NCBI RefSeq assembly: GCF_002303885.1
Contig: NZ_MRCM01000001.1
Coordinates: 390,279-454,278 of the forward strand
Origin: Flavobacterium sp. ACN2
Lineage (GTDB): Bacteria; Bacteroidota; Bacteroidia; Flavobacteriales; Flavobacteriaceae
Length of the DNA: 64,000 bases
Reading direction: 5' to 3'
This document shows positions 8,911 through 17,035 of this stretch, piece by piece. The position numbers and the translations under genes were made by a program. The notes beneath the pieces were generated by a model. It saw only the letters and a program-made list of their open reading frames with translations. It made no database searches and was not told the DNA's origin. Position 1 is the first letter of the stretch. The number at the start of each line of letters is the position of its first letter.

Positions 8911-8971
8911 ATCTGCTGAAAAATTGCCATATAAAACTAACGATAAGCAATTTACTTTTGGAAGCAGATAA

Positions 8972-9451
8972 CTATACCCTTTCGATTTTACAAATAAAAC
9001 AGCAGGCTTCCGAATTTCTTGCATGAAGATATTCAACATCGCTTTTTGTTTCAAAGATTTCAGCAATGAGCAAATCGATATCATTATCGCCAACTAATGT
9101 AGTAAAAATCATTTTTTGTTCTTTACTGTAGCCGATCAGGGATAAAGGGAAGTTTTCTTTATCTGCTTTTAATGCTGCGGGGAAATTGTAAATATCCGAA
9201 TATTGCTCCACTTGGTCTTTATGAATAAATATTGGTCCGGATTGATTAAAAGCATTGTTTTGTGAGAAAGGACTGTAAGCAAAAACCAAACGAATATCCT
9301 GACCGACAGTAAATGGTTTGAGCGAAATCCGGCACGGCCCTTTTCCCGTTGCTAGCTGCTCATAAACCTGATTGCCAAAATCATCAATATTTGTTTTCCT
9401 GATTTTGCTTACAAACTCTTTAGACAACGGAACAATTTTAAATTTTCTCAT
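8972..9451 (-). CDS. DUF1203 domain protein
   Basis: A 159-residue soluble protein matching the DUF1203 pattern: FKIVPLSKEFVSKIR at the start, then GKGPCRISLKPF, LVFAYSPFSQ, and a C-terminal ARNSEACCFICKIERV. No function is established for the family. It is a single gene read leftward with its own spacer on each side. Confidence 0.85.
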   Translation of the reverse strand: MRKFKIVPLSKEFVSKIRKTNIDDFGNQVYEQLATGKGPCRISLKPFTVGQDIRLVFAYSPFSQNNAFNQSGPIFIHKDQVEQYSDIYNFPAALKADKENFPLSLIGYSKEQKMIFTTLVGDNDIDLLIAEIFETKSDVEYLHARNSEACCFICKIERV

Positions 9452-9682
9452 ATTTTTTATATTTTAAATCTAAACAAATTTATATTCTGTTTTTCTTATT
9501 AAAAACCCGTTTCTTGCTCAATTAAAACACCGTTTTATCTTAAAAAGCCAAGAAAAAGTGCAAGAGAACTTTCAGACCGGCCATACCTCCCCTGATAAAT
9601 CCAATGCTAAAATAGAATTGCATTCAATATGCTTTTAATGGAAACTTTCATATTCATAAAACTTTAAAAAAAATGGCTAATG

Positions 9683-10120
9683 CTATTTTTTCAACGCAAT
9701 ACATTCTATTTCAATGCTCGCGTTTTTTGGCAGTGAAACTATTTCAATTGTGCTTCGGGCGGGAAAGTGATTGTGGAAGTAGCTTCCGTAAATGTTGTTC
9801 ACGGTTTCCAACTGCTTGATGTCGGTAATAAAAATCGTGGTTTTAGCAATATGATCCAAATCGGAGCTGTTATTTTCTAGAACGGCTTTTAAGTTTTCGA
9901 AAACCTGAATGGTTTGTTCTTCAATTCCATTTTTCAAAGTGTTTGTTTTTGGATCAACGCCTATTTGCCCCGAGACAAACACTAAATCTGCAAAACTGGT
10001 GGAATGGCTGTATGGGCCAATTGGTTTTGGCAGATTGGAATGGTTTGCAGCAATTATGGATTTGGTATTACTGCAGGAAGCGAAAACTAATATGGCTAGA
10101 AATAATGCTATTTTTTTCAT
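9683..10120 (-). CDS. Exported RidA (YjgF/UK114)-family lipoprotein
   Basis: A 145-residue protein with a lipoprotein signal (LAILVFASC, lipidated Cys16) followed by a complete RidA domain: PIGPYSHSTSFADLVFVSGQIG and FPARSTIEIVSLPKNASIEIECIA. The Arg in PARSTIEI matches the residue that binds the carboxylate of imine intermediates in RidA enamine/imine deaminases. Cytosolic RidA is the rule; this version should be anchored in the envelope. It lies downstream of the two hydrolase genes on the same strand, but a terminator at 10142-10174 separates it from them. Confidence 0.9.
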   Translation of the reverse strand: MKKIALFLAILVFASCSNTKSIIAANHSNLPKPIGPYSHSTSFADLVFVSGQIGVDPKTNTLKNGIEEQTIQVFENLKAVLENNSSDLDHIAKTTIFITDIKQLETVNNIYGSYFHNHFPARSTIEIVSLPKNASIEIECIALKK

Positions 10121-10141
10121 CTCTATTCTATTTTAAAGGAT

Positions 10142-10174
10142 AAAAAAGAGGCTAATTTTTTAAAACTAACCTCT
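10142..10174 (-). terminator. Intrinsic terminator after the exported hydrolase
   Basis: On the minus strand, AGAGGTTAGTTTT pairs with AAAATTAGCCTCT (two G-U pairs) and is followed by a run of T. It sits just past the stop at 10183. Confidence 0.7.
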
Positions 10175-10182
10175 ATGATTTT

Positions 10183-11094
10183 TTATTTTTTTACAAATTT
10201 CAATAACTCTGAATTGAATTTATCCAATTCTTCGATGAACAAGGCATGGCCGCTTTTTTCCAAAGGTACCAATGTAGAATTTTTTAATAGGGAGTGCATT
10301 TGTTCAGCTAATTCATAAGAACATATTTTATCCAATTTTCCGTGAAGGATTAGTGTTGGGATTGTGATGTTTTTCAAATCCTCTCTCAAGTCGCTGTCTC
10401 TAAGCGTTTTCAATCCTTCAGCCATTGCATAAGGCGAAGCTTGTGCCTGAATAGTACCTAACCATGCGCCATATCCGGGAGAAACGCTTGTTTCGTTAGC
10501 AGGGAATATTTTTCCAAAGTTTTCCAATAATTGAGGTCTGTTGGTATTGTTCAATTGGATTAATCCGTCCACATCTTCTTTACTCCAAAAACCATAATTA
10601 AAATCGGCTCTTTTTGTCCATGTTGGCGCTGCCGCTCCGAATAAAGCCAGTTTAGAAACGTGTGCCGCTTTGTATTTGGCCACATAGTGAACTACAGTCG
10701 CACCTCCCATTGAAAATCCTCCGATTGTTGCGTTTTGAATGTTCAATTTGTCAAGAACCACTTTGATATCGTCTGCAAAAACATCGTAATTGTATTTTCC
10801 TGCCGGCTTGTCAGATAATCCGAAACCTCTCAAAGTAATTCCGATAACTCTGTATCCTTGTTGAGTAAAGTAAGCATATTGATACTCATACATTGCATCG
10901 CTCAATGGCCATCCGTGGATCAAAACGATTGGCTGTCCTTCGCCAAGGTCGGTAACGTGAAGCTTTACGTTTTTTTCAACTTCTACATATTCTTCTCTTC
11001 CATAAGATGCTGGAACTCTTTTTGTCTGTGCAGACGAAACGCTGCTAAATAATACTGCTGTAAATAAACCGATTGATAAAATTAAATTTTTCAT
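10183..11094 (-). CDS. Exported alpha/beta hydrolase
   Basis: A 303-residue alpha/beta hydrolase with a signal peptide (residues 1-22, ending SSAQ). Visible features are the oxyanion segment LIHGWPLSD (58-66), the nucleophile elbow GGFSMGG (Ser128), and a C-terminal acid/histidine region (LHGKLDKI; KSGHALFIEE). It resembles non-heme haloperoxidase-type esterases and is a paralogue of the next gene upstream, but periplasmic. The same 40-nt element precedes both genes, so they are probably co-regulated. Substrate unknown. Confidence 0.88.
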   Translation of the reverse strand: MKNLILSIGLFTAVLFSSVSSAQTKRVPASYGREEYVEVEKNVKLHVTDLGEGQPIVLIHGWPLSDAMYEYQYAYFTQQGYRVIGITLRGFGLSDKPAGKYNYDVFADDIKVVLDKLNIQNATIGGFSMGGATVVHYVAKYKAAHVSKLALFGAAAPTWTKRADFNYGFWSKEDVDGLIQLNNTNRPQLLENFGKIFPANETSVSPGYGAWLGTIQAQASPYAMAEGLKTLRDSDLREDLKNITIPTLILHGKLDKICSYELAEQMHSLLKNSTLVPLEKSGHALFIEELDKFNSELLKFVKK

Positions 11095-11154
11095 GTTTTT
11101 CTAAATTTTAGATTGTTATTTTTTAAATAATTTGGTTATTGTGATTTGATGTTG

Positions 11155-11222
11155 CAAAGTTGGAGCAAAGTGCAGGAAAGGACAATGGATGGTTTTCTCT
11201 TTGAACTGCACTTTTTTCCCTT
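11155..11222 (-). promoter_or_regulatory. Promoter with shared 40-nt upstream box (copy 1)
   Basis: Positions 11183-11222 are identical to 12118-12157. Read on the minus strand the box ends in TTG (-33-like), followed by exactly 20 nt and CAACTTTG (11155-11162), which resembles the Bacteroidota -7 box TAnnTTTG. The start codon lies about 60 nt further on. The layout suits an activator bound just upstream of -33. Confidence 0.7.
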
Positions 11223-11229
11223 TCTTGAT

Positions 11230-12051
11230 TTATGACTGGATAAATTCCAAAATGTCTTTGTTGATAGTCTCAGCTTCAGTAGTCGGCATACCGTGTGAGA
11301 AGCCAGGATAAATGATCAGTTTTCCGTTTTTCAAAAGCTCAGCTGCTTTTACAGCAGTTGTTTCATAAGGCACAATCTGGTCGTCGTCACCATGCTGAAC
11401 CAATACTGGAACATCAATGCTTTTAAGGTCTTCAGTAAAATCAGTTTCAGAGAAAACTTCAATACAATCATATTGCGCTTTGATGCCGCCCATCATTCCC
11501 TGTCTCCACCAGTTGTCCTGAATTCCTTTTTTTACATTCGCTCCTTCACGGTTGTAGCCATAAAAAGGAATAGTCAGGTCTTGGTAAAATTGCTGTCTGT
11601 TGTGTAAAGTATTGTAGCGGATATCATCAAATACAGCCAATGGCACACCATTTGGGTTTCTCTCGTCCGCAATCATATAAGGGGTAATGGCACTGATCAA
11701 AACGACTTTTGACACACGTCCTTTTCCATATTTTGCCGCGTAACGCAAAGCTTCTCCTCCGCCAGTTGAATGCCCGATATGGATTGCATTTTTAAGATCC
11801 AAAAACTCAGCCAGTTCAGCCACATCCTGTGCGTAAGTATCCATGTCGTTGCCTTTATATGTTTGAGTAGATCTTCCATGGCCTCTTCTGTCGTGGGCGA
11901 TTACCCTGTAACCCTGATTAAGGAAAAACATCATTTGGGCATCCCAGTCGTCAGATGACAGCGGCCATCCGTGGTGAAAGAAAATTGGCTGTCCTGCTCC
12001 TAAATTTTTGAAGTAAATTTCTGTTCCGTCTTTTAATGTAAACTTGTTCAT
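11230..12051 (-). CDS. Alpha/beta hydrolase, non-heme haloperoxidase type
   Basis: A 273-residue cytosolic alpha/beta hydrolase close to the non-heme chloroperoxidase/arylesterase group: FFHHGWPLSSDDWD (25-38), RGHGRS (56-61), nucleophile elbow GHSTGGGE (Ser95), acid region VPVLVQHGDDDQIVP, and catalytic His in GFSHGMPTTEAE. Such enzymes are esterases that can show perhydrolase activity. It lies between the AraC regulator and its exported paralogue, all read leftward, with its own copy of the shared promoter box. Confidence 0.9.
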   Translation of the reverse strand: MNKFTLKDGTEIYFKNLGAGQPIFFHHGWPLSSDDWDAQMMFFLNQGYRVIAHDRRGHGRSTQTYKGNDMDTYAQDVAELAEFLDLKNAIHIGHSTGGGEALRYAAKYGKGRVSKVVLISAITPYMIADERNPNGVPLAVFDDIRYNTLHNRQQFYQDLTIPFYGYNREGANVKKGIQDNWWRQGMMGGIKAQYDCIEVFSETDFTEDLKSIDVPVLVQHGDDDQIVPYETTAVKAAELLKNGKLIIYPGFSHGMPTTEAETINKDILEFIQS

Positions 12052-12089
12052 GTTTTTTATATTTAAATGTTATTGTTTTTTTGATAAGG

Positions 12090-12157
12090 CAAAGTTGGGA
12101 TTAATCCGGGCGCCCATCAATGGATGGTTTTCTCTTTGAACTGCACTTTTTTCCCTT
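12090..12157 (-). promoter_or_regulatory. Promoter with shared 40-nt upstream box (copy 2)
   Basis: The box (12118-12157) is identical over 40 nt to 11183-11222 and again ends in TTG, 20 nt before CAACTTTG (12090-12097). The start codon of the cytosolic hydrolase is about 38 nt further on. The AraC-family protein encoded at 12336-13160 is the nearest candidate activator. Confidence 0.7.
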
Positions 12158-12215
12158 CTTTAAAATTGTTGCTGTCTCAATCCGGTGATGAAATCGCTTA
12201 AATACCCAGGCGCCT

Positions 12216-12254
12216 CAATGGACGCATTTCTCTTTGGACTGCATCTTTTTCCTT
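12216..12254 (-). repeat. Third, diverged copy of the shared box, without promoter
   Basis: CAATGGACGCATTTCTCTTT plus the following GGACTGCATC... matches the two promoter boxes with several substitutions. No -7-like box follows at the right distance and no gene starts here. It may be a leftover from tandem duplication or an accessory binding site. Confidence 0.6.
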
Positions 12255-12296
12255 TATTTTGAACAAAGCGTCGGTTAAGCCTTTTTAATTGTTTGC

Positions 12297-12330
12297 ATAA
12301 AAAAAGCACGGCTTAAATGGCCGTGCTTTG
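12297..12330 (-). terminator. Intrinsic terminator of the AraC-family gene
   Basis: On the minus strand AAAGCACGGCC and GCCGTGCTTT form a strong stem with a short loop, followed by a T run. It lies directly after the stop codon at 12336. Confidence 0.85.
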
Positions 12331-12335
12331 TATAG

Positions 12336-13160
12336 TTAAAACTGTTTTCTAAATGAAATTGGGGAGAGTCCCGTGTTTTTTGTAAAAAAACGAATGAAAT
12401 AAGCATCGTCTTCATAATTCAGGCTATAGGCAATTTCCTTTACCGTCATCTGTGTATGTGCAAGGAGCCTTTTGCTTTCAAGAACAATCCTTTCCTTAAT
12501 GATATCATTGGGAGTATTCTTGCTGACCATTCCAATTTTCTTACTGAGATTTTTGGGAGTTACAGACAGTAAATCGGCATAGTCCGCAACCGTATGGAGC
12601 ATCCTGAAATGCTGTTCAACCAGTTTGCTGAACTTTCGTAAAAACTGCACATCGGCCTGCTGGCTATCCTCAGCTAATCGGTGCTGGTGTTTCCAAATTC
12701 GGGTCGATTTCAGTATGATGAGTTTTAACAGTATACGAAGCATTTCCTCAGTATTTGCATCCTCATTTTTCATCTCAAATTGAATTTCCCGGATTATTTT
12801 CTGAATATCCTCCGATTGATTTTCGTCCAATGCAATGAATGGAATTTCAAAAACATTATTGTACAAAATTCCGTCGCAGGCTACTTCCTTATCGTGAATT
12901 TCTATGCAGTAGAAATCCCGATTGAAATGCAATAATTGTCCCGCTTTGATTTCGCAGGGCTTTATCACCACCTTTGGATTTATAAACAATAAGGAATCAG
13001 TCTTCATCTCTATCTCTTGAAAATCAACCTGAATAATAGCGTTTTTAGGCAAGAATAAAATTTTGATATGTTCCTCCACAGAATCAAATCCGCCTTCTTC
13101 AAAGGATTGTTTTGTAAAATTTAAATTGCCGAATTGTTTGTAGGAGAATTCTTTTAACAT
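12336..13160 (-). CDS. AraC-family transcriptional regulator
   Basis: A 274-residue regulator. The N-terminal half is a cupin-like sensing domain (VDFQEIEMKTDSLLFINP). The C-terminal about 100 residues hold two helix-turn-helix units: VADYADLLSVTPKNLSKKI and MTVKEIAYSLNYEDDAYFI, closing with FTKNTGLSPISFRKQF. It is upstream of and collinear with the two hydrolase genes, whose promoters carry a shared box, so it probably activates them. The inducer is unknown. Confidence 0.9.
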   Translation of the reverse strand: MLKEFSYKQFGNLNFTKQSFEEGGFDSVEEHIKILFLPKNAIIQVDFQEIEMKTDSLLFINPKVVIKPCEIKAGQLLHFNRDFYCIEIHDKEVACDGILYNNVFEIPFIALDENQSEDIQKIIREIQFEMKNEDANTEEMLRILLKLIILKSTRIWKHQHRLAEDSQQADVQFLRKFSKLVEQHFRMLHTVADYADLLSVTPKNLSKKIGMVSKNTPNDIIKERIVLESKRLLAHTQMTVKEIAYSLNYEDDAYFIRFFTKNTGLSPISFRKQF

Positions 13161-13540
13161 ATTGTAATTATAAGTATGAATTGTTTTTTCTTTTTATGCT
13201 TATGGATAATTTGCTATCGGGATACTTTATTATTGCCTAACACCATAATATATTAGGTAAAAATATTGAAATTCTTATCCAATGCGCAAATCAGCGCGAT
13301 AAAATTTCCTATATTCTACTGTAATTAATATGCAGGCATTCCATATCAAATGCAATGGACCCTATTGAACTGTTGTAAATTCCTAAATTGCTCTTTTGCC
13401 ACCGTTTTCGCTTAATAGTGAGCTAAACGCTGCCAATCAGCACCTACTGGATAATAATATGAAAAAGCCACCGCTTTATTTTAAAACTTTACAAAATGCA
13501 AAAAGATTAATCCAGCCAAATTGTAATTAATTTTCCCTCA
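13161..13540. other. Gene-free stretch upstream of the AraC gene
   Basis: About 380 bases. The first part should carry the AraC gene promoter. I see no supported reading frame, and only scattered A/T-rich runs. Confidence 0.4.
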
Positions 13541-13710
13541 ATCCCCAACAGTGCATCTAAACCAAATCTATAAAGCGCATGAAGACAGACACTAAAAATA
13601 GGGAACCAATCTCTTCAAATCTTCCATAAAATGTATAGAAATTTGTCCCATTCCTCTCATAAAAGCCAAATGGCGCCAATTGAAGGCAATTGGCGCCATT
13701 ATTTACATAT
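13541..13710. repeat. Dispersed 170-nt repeat with GGCGCC hairpin, copy 1
   Basis: This stretch is clearly related to 26036-26205: shared blocks include CCCCAACA, AAGACAGACACTA, CTTCAAATCTTCCATAAAAT and TATAGAAATTTGTCC. It ends with a perfect 14-bp stem AATGGCGCCAATTG / CAATTGGCGCCATT and loop AAGG (13669-13700). A 61-codon minus-strand frame exists here, but the similarity to the other copy looks nucleotide-level and the frame's ends are not shared. Confidence 0.8.
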
Positions 13711-13741
13711 ATTACCCTGTTTGTTAAGCACTTCCGACTCA

Positions 13742-14187
13742 TTACATCTTTTCAATACTGGGAGGAATCAATTTATACATGACCGCCGTTACAATTCGTG
13801 ATAAAATTGTAGAGCTGATTAACCCCCCAATTAGCACAATTGCCAATGGCGCGATCAAAGGATTTGAATTTAACGCAATCGGAATCAAACCGCAGATTGC
13901 AGTAATTGAAGTCAGTACTACAGGCAGAAAACGTGTTTCTCCTGCAATTGCAATAGCTTCTTCGATCGAGTGTCCTTCCTGTCTCAGCTGATTGGTGAAA
14001 TCCACCAGCAGCAAAGAATTCTTTACCTGAATTCCCGAAAGACCAATAAAACCGATTATAGCAACCAAAGACATCGGGCTTCCATTGAGAAGCAATAATA
14101 GCACACCTCCTAAAATCCCCAGCGGTATGATAGATAATACAATAATAATTCCTTTAAAAGTTTTAAACTGCAGCAGTATAAATACAT
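13742..14187 (-). pseudogene. C-terminal fragment of an RND efflux pump
   Basis: The open frame encodes only the last about 148 residues of an AcrB/CzcA-type RND transporter: LQFKTFKGIIIVLSIIPLG, GSPMSLVAIIGFIGLSGI, QVKNSLLLVDFTNQLR, and the final two membrane helices ending IPPSIEKM. An intact pump has about 1000-1050 residues, so some 85% of the gene is missing. The frame is open to about 14187 without an appropriate start, then homology stops abruptly 3 nt before the palindrome at 14190, marking a deletion junction. No periplasmic adaptor or TolC partner is nearby. Confidence 0.85.
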
Positions 14188-14189
14188 TT

Positions 14190-14206
14190 ACTTGCGAAAA
14201 GCAAGT
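14190..14206 (+). promoter_or_regulatory. Inverted repeat before the HxlR-type gene
   Basis: ACTTGC-GAAAA-GCAAGT lies 17 nt before the start codon at 14224. HxlR-type regulators bind short dyads over their own promoter, so this is a likely autoregulatory operator. Confidence 0.55.
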
Positions 14207-14223
14207 GATTTTAAATTTATTTT

Positions 14224-14637
14224 ATGAAAACTCAAAAAAAGAGATCAGACTGCCCGGTAAGTTTTTCACTTGAAGCCTTTGGAGACAAGTGGTCACTGCT
14301 GATTGTTAGGGATTTGATGCTTAAAAAAAAATGCACCTATGGCGAATTGGCAAAGTCTGATGAGAAAATAGCAACTAACATTTTGGCTGCCCGGCTGCTT
14401 TCATTGGAAGAAAACGGAATTATCCAGAAACTGGAACATCCTGACAGTAAAGCCAAAGTATTATATCAATTGACGCAGAAAGGAATGGATTTAATTCCAA
14501 TAATTGTTGAAATTAATCTTTGGGCGGAAAAGTATACCGACATTCCTGAAAAAAGAAAAGAATTGCTGGCACAGATGAATGCTGATAAGGAAGGATTTAT
14601 TAGAAATGCTTTTAAAGAACTGGAATCAAATCTATGA
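14224..14637 (+). CDS. HxlR-family transcriptional regulator
   Basis: A 137-residue winged-helix regulator. The HxlR signature is clear: CPVSFSLEAFGDKWSLLIVRD (spanning residues 10-30, Cys at the helix start), YGELAKSDEKIATNILAARL, and the wing KLEHPDSKAKVLYQLTQKG. The N-terminal Cys is the redox or electrophile-sensing residue in several members. It faces away from the RND pump remnant, which it may once have repressed; with the pump gone its remaining target is unknown. Confidence 0.9.
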   Translation: MKTQKKRSDCPVSFSLEAFGDKWSLLIVRDLMLKKKCTYGELAKSDEKIATNILAARLLSLEENGIIQKLEHPDSKAKVLYQLTQKGMDLIPIIVEINLWAEKYTDIPEKRKELLAQMNADKEGFIRNAFKELESNL

Positions 14638-14754
14638 AAATACCTGTTTGACTCTCAGATACGTATGAAAAAACAGTCTGTCAAAAGAAAAACACCTCCC
14701 CAGTACAGGCTCAAATCCCTTGACAGGACTGCCCATTTTGCGTAAATTTGCCCC

Positions 14755-14997
14755 ATGACAACCGAGGAAATAAAACGCTATTTTGAAGCCGCCCCCCCGC
14801 CCAAAGAAGTGGACTGGAAGCCCTGGGCCAAAATTACAGATTCACAGGCATTTCTAAAGAGCTGCTACGCCACTATTAAGAATTACAAAGGAAGCCTTGA
14901 TATGTGTCCGGCCTGGTGGCACCTAAAAGATTTTTATATGCTTATGAGAGCAAATGCGCAGCAAATTTCAAGTGAAAACCAAAGCGAACAGCCCTGA
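14755..14997 (+). CDS. Small DUF6965-like protein
   Basis: An 80-residue soluble protein: MTTEEIKRYFEAAPPPKEV, then KITDSQAFLKSCYATIKNY and CPAWWHLKDFYMLM. The pattern resembles the small DUF6965 proteins of Bacteroidota, whose function is unknown. It stands alone, 118 nt after the HxlR gene. Confidence 0.65.
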   Translation: MTTEEIKRYFEAAPPPKEVDWKPWAKITDSQAFLKSCYATIKNYKGSLDMCPAWWHLKDFYMLMRANAQQISSENQSEQP

Positions 14998-15305
14998 ATG
15001 TGCAGCACTGTTTTAAAAGGCATCCTTATACCTGCATCTTATATTTTTACTTTTACCGGTTATATTATCAAGCGGCCGCCTCCAGAAGATGCCGCTGAAA
15101 GCATAAAGCGGATATTCAGCACCGTTCTTTTTTTGACCGTCCCAATCTAGGCGCCGTATTGGTTTTAATCCTTTTAATGCAGTATTATGCACCTGTAAGC
15201 TGTTTGAATAATTAAAAAGCGGTCCGGGCTATGGCATAATCCGGGTCTAAATAACTATTTTTACAGCCTTGCAGCCTAAATGATCATGCGGAAAACATAC
15301 TGATA
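14998..15305. other. Gene-free stretch before AraC-type gene
   Basis: About 308 bases, richer in G+C than its neighbours. Short hydrophobic frames are visible but none has a credible start or family, so I call nothing here. Confidence 0.4.
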
Positions 15306-16181
15306 ATGAAGAGATTTAAATTCTTAAAAAACAAATATAAAGCTGAGCTGCTTATCGATACAGGCACTTACAGGGACATTCCATACTATTTTTTTGAAAG
15401 CGAGCTTCATGATACCGATTTCTACGAAATCATATTTTTCTCTAAAGGAAACGGGATTTTAGAACTTGACCAGCAGCGAATTGAAATTTCAGACCATACC
15501 GTGATTTTTATTTCTCCATTTCAAAAAAGAAAATGGTTTTTGGACAAGACTAAAATTGAGTGTTCTTTCCTTTTTTTCCAGGACAGCTTCCTGTCTGATT
15601 TCTTCTCTGACAAGCTCTTCACTTTCAGGCTGCAGTATTTCTACAACAAAACCAAACCGCTCTCTATCAAGGTTAGTGATGACTTCTTTTCACAGTTGGA
15701 GAATATAATCGGCGAGCTGCTCGCTGAGATAAAAACATTCAGGTCAGACAGCGACCACCTTATAAGGGCACTGCTGTATGCTGTACTGATCAAACTCAAC
15801 AGGGCCTATGCATCGCATTACCTTCTCTGCTGCGAAACAGAAAATAACAGCACTGCATTTATGTTCAAGGAGATCCTGCAGAAGCAAGTCCGCAGGACAA
15901 GAAACATCGACTATTACGCCCGGCAGCTGGGCATCAGCAGGGTTACGCTCAATAAATGCATCAAAAAGCAGTTCGGAGTTACCGTTTCTGAAATGGTAAA
16001 TGAATTTATACTCTTTGAAATAAAGTCCCTGCTGTGTTATACCAGGCTTAATGTAAATGAAATTTCATACCGGCTTGAATTCTCCCAGGCCAATCATCTG
16101 ACGCGTTTCTTCAAGGCGCAGACCGGGACTTCCCCAAAAGAATTCAGGAATGCTTATCAAAATGGTAGTTCTGTTATCTAA
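15306..16181 (+). CDS. AraC-family transcriptional regulator
   Basis: A 291-residue regulator with an N-terminal cupin-type domain (FYEIIFFSKGNGILELDQQ, about 38-58) and a C-terminal AraC double helix-turn-helix: IDYYARQLGISRVTLNKCI and LNVNEISYRLEFSQANHLT, closing with FKAQTGTSPKEFRNAY. It is 71 nt upstream of a secreted concanavalin-like protein on the same strand and may regulate it. Confidence 0.9.
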   Translation: MKRFKFLKNKYKAELLIDTGTYRDIPYYFFESELHDTDFYEIIFFSKGNGILELDQQRIEISDHTVIFISPFQKRKWFLDKTKIECSFLFFQDSFLSDFFSDKLFTFRLQYFYNKTKPLSIKVSDDFFSQLENIIGELLAEIKTFRSDSDHLIRALLYAVLIKLNRAYASHYLLCCETENNSTAFMFKEILQKQVRRTRNIDYYARQLGISRVTLNKCIKKQFGVTVSEMVNEFILFEIKSLLCYTRLNVNEISYRLEFSQANHLTRFFKAQTGTSPKEFRNAYQNGSSVI

Positions 16182-16252
16182 CCGGTAATTATTCTCTTTG
16201 GGCTGTATTGTATTTTTGCGGATGAAAATATTTTTCCAAAAACAGCCTATCC

Positions 16253-16918
16253 ATGAAAAACAGCACCAGATCTGCCTTAATGTTTACCTTGATACTGCTC
16301 CCCTGCTTACTATTTGGACAGCAGCGGCAAACCATTGAACTTGCTGATTTATACAAAAAAGGTAAGCTGAAACCGGTAAACAGAGAGGTAAAAATTGTTT
16401 CCAGTGACAGCGGAGCCTATCTAAAAATAGCCCAAAGCAAAAAGGAAGGCCTTGTATGGCTGCCTTTTAAGGACTTTAAAAACGGTACAATTGAAATCCA
16501 AATGCGGGGAAAAGACGTTTTCCAGCGGAGTTTTATAGGGATTGCCTTTCACCGTGCCGATGACAGCACTTATGATGCTGTCTACTGCCGTCCTTTTAAT
16601 TTCTCTGCTAAAGATTCCATACGCAGAATTCATGCCGTGCAGTATATTTCCCATCCCGATTTTACCTGGGATAGATTAAGAAAGCAGAGCAATGCGGTTT
16701 TTGAGAAAGAAATCATCAATCCGCCAGACCCAAACGGCTGGTTTACAATGAAATTAGTAATTGAGGGCGCAACTGTCAAAGCCTTTATAAACAATGCGGC
16801 CCAGCCTTCCCTTACAGTGCAGAAACTCAGCAGTGCATCACAGGGAAAAATAGGGCTCTTTACAGCAGACAGCAGCGGAGGAGACTTTAAAACCATCAGG
16901 ATCAATTATAAAAATTAA
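16253..16918 (+). CDS. Secreted concanavalin-like (DUF1080/LamG-type) protein
   Basis: A 221-residue protein with a signal peptide (about 1-22, ending LLFGQ). The mature part reads as a jelly-roll of the laminin-G/DUF1080 type: FKDFKNGTIEIQMRGKD, FIGIAFHRADDSTYDAVYCR, WFTMKLVIEGATVKAFINN, GKIGLFTADSSGGDFKTI. Such domains bind or cleave sugars, but no catalytic residues can be named with confidence. It resembles the lipoprotein at 51643-52257 in architecture. Confidence 0.75.
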   Translation: MKNSTRSALMFTLILLPCLLFGQQRQTIELADLYKKGKLKPVNREVKIVSSDSGAYLKIAQSKKEGLVWLPFKDFKNGTIEIQMRGKDVFQRSFIGIAFHRADDSTYDAVYCRPFNFSAKDSIRRIHAVQYISHPDFTWDRLRKQSNAVFEKEIINPPDPNGWFTMKLVIEGATVKAFINNAAQPSLTVQKLSSASQGKIGLFTADSSGGDFKTIRINYKN

Positions 16919-17035
16919 AAACAATGCCCCCTGGATGCCGGGAGAGCCTACTTCTGTGATAAAATTCACTTATGGACTGCCTGGTACCTCATTATGTCAA
17001 GAAAGGCCTGTAAATATGAGCTAATATCAAATATT

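Noticed and set aside
8628..8930. 100-codon minus-strand ORF
   Set aside because: Most of it lies in the dispersed hairpin repeat; composition is not protein-like and no family fits.
13557..13742. 61-codon minus-strand ORF, with a partial match at 26028-26225
   Set aside because: The similarity between the two is better explained by the nucleotide repeat; frame ends and much of the C-terminal region differ.
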